This document shows, in pieces, positions 4,629-8,231 of a stretch of DNA of 8,231 nt. Source of the stretch: Pseudomonadota bacterium (lineage in GTDB: Bacteria > Pseudomonadota > Gammaproteobacteria > Burkholderiales > Burkholderiaceae_D); the NCBI GenBank assembly GCA_023392035.1, contig JAEVZY010000272.1:1-8231 (forward strand). Reading direction: 5' to 3'. A model generated the notes under the pieces. The model saw only the letters and a list, made by a program, of their open reading frames with translations. It did no database searches and was not told where the DNA came from. Position 1 is the stretch's first letter; every line of letters starts with the position of its first letter. Both the position numbers and the translations under genes were made by a program.

Positions 4629-5903
4629 TTACCGCTGCGAATCACGCCAAGGCGCAATCTTCGGCAACAACATCATCCCCGGCAGCGCCAGCACGAAGCA
4701 GATGATGAAGAACCAGAACCAGCCGGTGTTGGCCACGATATAGCCGGTGGCGGCGTTGAAGAAGGTGCGCGGCACGGCGGCCAGGCTGGTGAAGAGGGCG
4801 AACTGGGTGGCGGTGTAGCGCGGGTCGGTGGTGGTGGCGATGAAGGCGGTGAAGGCGGCCGTGCCCAGGCCGACGGCAAAGGCTTCCACGCCGATCACCG
4901 CGCCCAGCACCAGCGTGGCATTGGGCGAAGAGGCGGCCGGCGTTTGCGCCAGCACCGCAAAGCCCAGTATGGCCAGCGCCTGCAAGGCGCCGAACACCCA
5001 CAGCCCGCGATTGACCCCGGTCTTCTCCAGCCACACCGCGCCCAGGATGCCGCCGGCCAGGCTGGCCCACAGGCCGGCGTTCTTGGCCACCAGGCCGATC
5101 TGGGTGCGGGTAAAGCCCAGGTCGAGGTAGAACGGCGTGGCCAGGGCGGTGGCCATGGAATCGCCCAGCTTGTAGAGGAAGATGAAGGCCAGTATCAGGA
5201 GCGCGTAATGCCAGCCCTGGCGGGTGACGAATTCACGAAACGGCAGCACCACCGCTTCGCGCAGATTGCGCGGCGGCTGGCCATAGATGCGCGGCTCGCC
5301 CACCACAAAACTGGTCGCGATGCCCGGCAACATGAATAGCGCCGTGATGCCGAACACCGTCTGCCAACTGACGAAATCGGACAAAATCAGCGACAGCGAA
5401 CCCGGCACCAGCGTGGACAGCTTGTAGGCATTGACGAACAAGGCCGTGCCCGAACCTTGCTGCGCATCGGTCAGCAGTTCGCGCCGGTAGGCATCGATGA
5501 CGATGTCCTGGCTGGCGGAGACGAAGGCAAGGGCGCCCGACAGCATGACGATCACGCCCAGTTCGGTACGCGGCGAGAACAGGCCCATGGCGGCAATCAG
5601 CGCCATCAGCAGCACTTGGGTGATCAGCATCCAGCCGCGGCGCCGGCCGAGCGTGGGCACCGGATAGCGGTCCATCAGCGGCGACCAGACGAATTTCCAG
5701 GTGTAGGGAAAGCCGACCAGGGCAAACAGGCCGATGGCCTTGAGATCGACCGACTCCGACTTCAGCCAGGCCGACAACAGGTTGTAGAGAATGAAAAGCG
5801 GCAAACCGGAAGAAAAGCCGAGCGAGATGCAGATCAGCATCTCGCGGCTGAAGTAATGTCTCCAGCCGGTGTTGCGCGCGGCTGCGCTTGCGGTTTCGCT
5901 CAT
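4629..5903 (-). CDS. ampG: AmpG-family muropeptide permease (MFS transporter)
   Basis: AmpG carries anhydro-muropeptides (GlcNAc-anhydroMurNAc and its peptides) from periplasm to cytoplasm for peptidoglycan recycling; in many bacteria this flux also sets AmpR-dependent beta-lactamase expression. The 424-residue product is a multi-span inner-membrane protein with about 12 hydrophobic segments and a cytoplasmic GRRRGWML loop (86-93). Family hallmarks are LGFSSGLPLFILYNLLSAWL (28-47), GFPYTWKFVWSPLMDRY (64-80) and SASQDIVIDAYRREL (129-143). It is shorter than E. coli AmpG (491 residues, 14 spans), as is common for this subfamily. Its ATG directly follows the metW stop (TGA then ATG) with no strong ribosome site, so translation is probably coupled. 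It is the last gene of the metX operon. A transporter for a related sugar-peptide cannot be excluded. Confidence 0.88.
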   Translation of the reverse strand: MSETASAAARNTGWRHYFSREMLICISLGFSSGLPLFILYNLLSAWLKSESVDLKAIGLFALVGFPYTWKFVWSPLMDRYPVPTLGRRRGWMLITQVLLMALIAAMGLFSPRTELGVIVMLSGALAFVSASQDIVIDAYRRELLTDAQQGSGTALFVNAYKLSTLVPGSLSLILSDFVSWQTVFGITALFMLPGIATSFVVGEPRIYGQPPRNLREAVVLPFREFVTRQGWHYALLILAFIFLYKLGDSMATALATPFYLDLGFTRTQIGLVAKNAGLWASLAGGILGAVWLEKTGVNRGLWVFGALQALAILGFAVLAQTPAASSPNATLVLGAVIGVEAFAVGLGTAAFTAFIATTTDPRYTATQFALFTSLAAVPRTFFNAATGYIVANTGWFWFFIICFVLALPGMMLLPKIAPWRDSQR

Positions 5904-6515
5904 TCAGGCATGCTTTTTCTTCAGTCGGAAGACGGCAAGACTACCACGCCACTTGGGCAGGAAAGTCACCGGTTTGCCGGCTTCATCCAGGGCCAGGCAT
6001 TCCAGCACCTCGAGTCCGACTTCATTGGCCAGCTCTTCGAAATCGGGAATGGTGGCGCAGCGCAGGTTGGGCGTGTCGTACCACTGGTAAGGCAGCGATT
6101 TCGATACCGGCATGCGGCCGCCCAGCAGCGACAGCCGATGCGGCCAATAAGAGAAATTGGGAAAGGAGACGATCGCTTCGCGGCCCACGCGCGCGATGTC
6201 GGTCAGCACGTCCTTCACATCCTTGATCATCTGCAGGGCGGACAGGCAGAGCACGGTGTCGAAAGCCTCGTTGGCAAAGATGGCCAGGCCCGCCTCCAGG
6301 TCCTGCTGGATCACGTTCACGCCGCGCCGCACGCACAAGGGAATCTTGGCGTCCTCGATCTCCACGCCGTGGCCGGTGCAGGCCTTGTCGCTTTGCAGAT
6401 AGTCGAGCATGACGCCGTCGCCGCAGCCCAGGTCAAGCACGCGCGAGCCGGGTTGCACCCAATGGGCGATGAATGCCAGGTCAGGGCGGATTGCCTGCAA
6501 TTCATGGAACTTCAT
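5904..6515 (-). CDS. metW: Methionine biosynthesis protein MetW
   Basis: MetW is a methyltransferase-fold protein that accompanies MetX in many proteobacteria. It is thought to bind MetX and support homoserine acylation rather than to act as a known methyltransferase. The 203-residue product has a class I SAM-binding motif RVLDLGCGDGVML (25-37), an acidic strand end VEIED (51-55), a second motif FDTVLCLSALQMI (85-97), and the MetW-typical VSFPNFSYWPHRL (116-128) and LPYQWYDTPNLRC (141-153). The start at 6515 overlaps the metX stop in ATGA, and GGAGG stands five bases before it inside metX. Stop and ampG start abut. Tight coupling with MetX supports complex formation. Confidence 0.95.
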   Translation of the reverse strand: MKFHELQAIRPDLAFIAHWVQPGSRVLDLGCGDGVMLDYLQSDKACTGHGVEIEDAKIPLCVRRGVNVIQQDLEAGLAIFANEAFDTVLCLSALQMIKDVKDVLTDIARVGREAIVSFPNFSYWPHRLSLLGGRMPVSKSLPYQWYDTPNLRCATIPDFEELANEVGLEVLECLALDEAGKPVTFLPKWRGSLAVFRLKKKHA

Positions 6516-7678
6516 GCCGTCCTCCGTACCGCGCCGGCCTGGTCGCCGTAGTCTAGTTCCTGCCACATGCGTTCGTAGTAAGCGCGCACCGTGGCGTGGT
6601 AGCGCGCATCGTCCAGCAGGAAGGCATCGTGCCCGTGCGGCGCATTGATCTCCGCGTAGGTCACGCGGCGGCGGTTGTTCACCAGGGCTTGCACGATTTC
6701 GCGGCTGCGCTCGGGCGCAAAGCGCCAATCCGTGGTGAAGGACACCACCAGGAATTGCGCCTTGGTATTGGACAGCGCGCGGTCGAGGTCGCCGCCGTGG
6801 TCGCGGGCGGGATCGAAATAATCCAGCGCCTTGGTGATCAGCAGATAGGTATTGGCGTCGAAATATTCGGAGAACTTGTCGCCCTGGTAGCGCAGGTAGG
6901 ACTCGATCTCGAAATCGACGCCGAAGCCGAACTGGTATTTGCCGGCGCGCAGTTCGCGGCCGAATTTCTCGGCCATGTCGTCATCGGACAGGTAGGTGAT
7001 ATGGCCGATCATGCGCGCCACCCGCAAACCGTTGCGGGGCACCACACCGTGAGCGTAGAAGTCGCCGCCATGGAAATCGGGATCGGTCAGGATCGCCTGG
7101 CGGGCGACGTCGTTGAAGGCAATGTTTTGCGCAGTCAGCTTGGGCGTGGACGCAATCACCACGCAATGGCGCAGGCGGGTGGGATACAGCATGCTCCAGG
7201 CCAAAGCCTGCATGCCGCCCAGCGAGCCGCCCATGACCGCGGCGAATTGCGTGATGCCCAGCCGATCCGCCAGGCGCGCCTGGGCATGCACCCAGTCTTC
7301 CACCGTCACTACGGGAAAGGCCGCGCCGTAGGGCTTGCCGGTCGCCGGGTTGACATGCATGGGACCGGTGGAGCCGAAACAGGAACCGAGGTTGTTGACG
7401 CCGATGACAAAGAAGCGATCGGTATCGACCGCCTTGCCCGGTCCCACCATGTTGTCCCACCAGCCGGAGATGTCGCCCTTGGCGCCTTCGTAATGGCCCG
7501 CCACGTGATGCGAGGCGTTCAGCGCGTGCAGCACCAGCACGGCATTGGAACGGTCGGCATTGAGCGTACCGTAGGTCTCGTAGACCAGTGTGTAGTCGGC
7601 GATCGATGCGCCGCCCTGCAAAGCCAGCGGCTCGCTGAAGTGCATCGACTGCGGCGCGACGATACCGAGTGAACTCAT
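6512..7678 (-). CDS. metX: Homoserine O-acyltransferase MetX (probably succinyltransferase, MetXS type)
   Basis: MetX acylates the hydroxyl of L-homoserine, the first committed step of methionine synthesis. The 388-residue alpha/beta hydrolase has its nucleophile S152 in GGSLGGMQAL, D317 in TTDWRF and H350 in HGHDAF, forming the usual Ser-Asp-His triad. Also visible are the conserved LVYETYGTLN (31-40), GWWDNMVGPGK (72-82), FFVIGVNNLGSC (89-100), NPATGKPYG (110-118) and SYLRYQG (260-266). Many MetX proteins are named acetyltransferases, but those paired with MetW in Pseudomonas-like clades use succinyl-CoA. The close resemblance to that type and the adjacent metW favour succinyl, without proof. 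The start at 7678 gives the normal N-terminus, yet no Shine-Dalgarno sequence precedes it. Upstream lies a SAM-II-like leader with a terminator. Confidence 0.95.
   Translation of the reverse strand: MSSLGIVAPQSMHFSEPLALQGGASIADYTLVYETYGTLNADRSNAVLVLHALNASHHVAGHYEGAKGDISGWWDNMVGPGKAVDTDRFFVIGVNNLGSCFGSTGPMHVNPATGKPYGAAFPVVTVEDWVHAQARLADRLGITQFAAVMGGSLGGMQALAWSMLYPTRLRHCVVIASTPKLTAQNIAFNDVARQAILTDPDFHGGDFYAHGVVPRNGLRVARMIGHITYLSDDDMAEKFGRELRAGKYQFGFGVDFEIESYLRYQGDKFSEYFDANTYLLITKALDYFDPARDHGGDLDRALSNTKAQFLVVSFTTDWRFAPERSREIVQALVNNRRRVTYAEINAPHGHDAFLLDDARYHATVRAYYERMWQELDYGDQAGAVRRTA
6520..6525 (-). promoter_or_regulatory. Ribosome binding site of metW inside metX
   Basis: GGAGGA (6525-6520 on the minus strand) precedes the metW ATG with four to five bases between. 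It fixes the start at 6515 over upstream in-frame codons that lie within metX. Confidence 0.8.
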
Positions 7679-7696
7679 GAAGAAATCTGTGTCCGG

Positions 7697-7734
7697 AAAA
7701 ACAAAAAGCCCGACAGCTGAAAGCTTGTCGGGCT
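7697..7734 (-). terminator. Intrinsic terminator in the metX leader (attenuator)
   Basis: On the minus strand AGCCCGACA (7734-7726) pairs perfectly with TGTCGGGCT (7715-7707) around a 10-base loop. It is followed by TTTTT, one G and TTTTT (to 7697). It lies 16 bases after the aptamer and 18 bases before the metX ATG, so termination would stop metX-metW-ampG transcription. On the plus strand there is no T-run. Confidence 0.88.
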
Positions 7735-7749
7735 GGCATGGACCTGCGC

Positions 7750-7820
7750 GCTCGCTTTAGCCGTATTTGTGCGGGGCTGTCCCCATGCGCCCGCAAGCTG
7801 ACTAGTCAAATCGGCGCAGT
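7750..7820 (-). ncRNA. SAM-II-like (SAM-alpha) riboswitch aptamer of metX
   Basis: Read on the minus strand, UGCGCC (7818-7813) pairs with GGCGCA (7791-7786) as helix P1. P1 is followed at once by GAUUUGAC (7812-7805) and, before its 3' strand, by GCUUGCG (7798-7792). Further on stands AAAUACGGCUAAAG (7768-7755). GAUUU, GCUUGC and GCUAAA in this order match the conserved core of SAM-II riboswitches as I remember it. A 6-bp pseudoknot can be drawn between GCUUGC (7798-7793) and GCGAGC (7755-7750). An extra GGGG-ACAG-CCCC hairpin (7784-7773) lies between P1 and the conserved 3' part. SAM-II elements occur before metA/metX genes and lower expression when SAM is abundant. The class call is from pattern recognition; I could not run a covariance search. 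Confidence 0.78.
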
Positions 7821-7828
7821 CCAGCAAG

Positions 7829-7856
7829 GATATACGAAACCGCACAGCCGGGGCAA
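7829..7856 (-). promoter_or_regulatory. Candidate promoter of the metX-metW-ampG operon
   Basis: On the minus strand TTGCCC (7856-7851), a 16-bp spacer and TATATC (7834-7829) match sigma-70 boxes in four of six positions each. The expected start near 7822 falls right before the first aptamer base, which supports the call. The -35 lies only seven bases after the ptsI stop. Confidence 0.45.
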
Positions 7857-7862
7857 GCAGGC

Positions 7863-8231
7863 TCACAGCAGACGCAATTCTTCCACCAGTTCGGCGATGG
7901 TCTGCGGGTCCCAGGCGCGCAGGATCTTGCGGGTCTGGTTGGCAATCGCATTCAAGTCGGTGTTGAGCACTTCCTGCTTGACCGCCAAAATCTGCGCCGG
8001 ATGCATGGAGAACTCGCGCAAGCCCATGCCCAGCAGCAGGCGCGTCAGGCGCACGTCGCCTGCCATTTCGCCGCACACTGCCACTGGCTTGCCGGCCTTG
8101 GTGCCGACGGCAATGGTATTGGCCACCAGTTGCAGCACCGCCGGATGCAGCGGGTCATACAGGTGCGCCACTTCGTGGTCTACACGGTCGATGGCCAGGG
8201 TGTACTGGATCAGGTCGTTGGTACCGATGGA
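7863..8231 (-). CDS. ptsI: Phosphoenolpyruvate-protein phosphotransferase (PTS enzyme I), C-terminal part
   Basis: Enzyme I takes phosphate from phosphoenolpyruvate and passes it to HPr, the entry step of the phosphotransferase system. Only the last 122 codons are inside the window; the frame runs open off the right edge, out of about 590 expected. The piece is the PEP-binding TIM-barrel end. It has IGTNDLIQYTLAIDR (2-16 of the fragment), whose Asn-Asp pair contacts PEP, then YDPLHPAV (25-32). AVCGEMAGD (51-59) carries the conserved catalytic Cys at fragment position 53, and LLLGMGLREFSMHP (65-78) follows. An ATG at 8171 is internal and is not the start. No terminator of its own is seen after the stop; the metX attenuator may also end read-through transcripts. 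In Burkholderiales this gene usually follows an EIIA-Man type gene and ptsH. Confidence 0.95.
   Translation of the reverse strand, partial: SIGTNDLIQYTLAIDRVDHEVAHLYDPLHPAVLQLVANTIAVGTKAGKPVAVCGEMAGDVRLTRLLLGMGLREFSMHPAQILAVKQEVLNTDLNAIANQTRKILRAWDPQTIAELVEELRLL

Noticed and set aside
5457..6551. Long plus-strand open frame across ampG and metW
   Set aside because: It is antisense to two confidently identified genes, is rich in Gln, His, Arg and Gly as GC-rich shadow frames are, and has no domain I can recognise.
6516..6728. Extended metW frame starting inside metX
   Set aside because: The extra 71 codons are the antiparallel-free alternative reading of metX coding sequence; MetW proteins begin near RPDLAFIAHW, and GGAGG fixes the start at 6515.

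Overview
This window reads as a GC-rich betaproteobacterial chromosome, most likely Burkholderiales and perhaps Oxalobacteraceae (Herbaspirillum-like). That placement is an inference. It rests on the close fit of GatB, PyrE, MetX/MetW and PtsI to betaproteobacterial forms, on the ptsI - metX - metW - ampG order, and on the SAM-II-like leader of metX. Ten genes are supported and no stretch over 300 bases lacks a gene.

Left part (1-1611). A 150-base leader with a perfect 22-bp palindrome precedes gatB, the B subunit of the Asp/Glu-tRNA(Asn/Gln) amidotransferase. gatB ends back to back with a convergent gene: the two stop codons together form TGATCA.

Accessory cassette (1609-2656, minus strand). 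Two overlapping genes encode a winged-helix/minimal-nucleotidyltransferase fusion and a HEPN-like protein. This is the architecture of HEPN/MNT toxin-antitoxin or defence modules. The cassette is poorer in GC than its housekeeping flanks. It is headed by a striking operator array: three 17-bp palindromes of the form GAGCCAA-N3-TTGGCTC, centred at 2599, 2620 and 2641, exactly 21 bp (two helical turns) apart, plus extra half-sites, one of which covers the start codon. The likely reader of this array is the winged-helix domain of the first gene. I consider this the most interesting system in the window.

Middle (2679-4628). pyrE (orotate phosphoribosyltransferase, minus) and an exodeoxyribonuclease III gene (plus) diverge from an 87-bp spacer. 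Convergent to the exonuclease gene is a small antitoxin-like gene with no room for a partner toxin beside it.

Right part (4629-8231, minus). metX-metW-ampG form a tight operon: a 4-base ATGA overlap, then a directly abutting TGA/ATG. They encode homoserine O-acyltransferase, its partner MetW, and a muropeptide permease of the AmpG family. The 184-base leader of metX carries a promoter candidate, a SAM-II-like riboswitch and an intrinsic terminator. The aptamer core can also pair with the terminator loop, which suggests an attenuation switch by which SAM would turn off methionine synthesis and also ampG. The window ends inside ptsI (PTS enzyme I), of which the C-terminal 122 codons are present.
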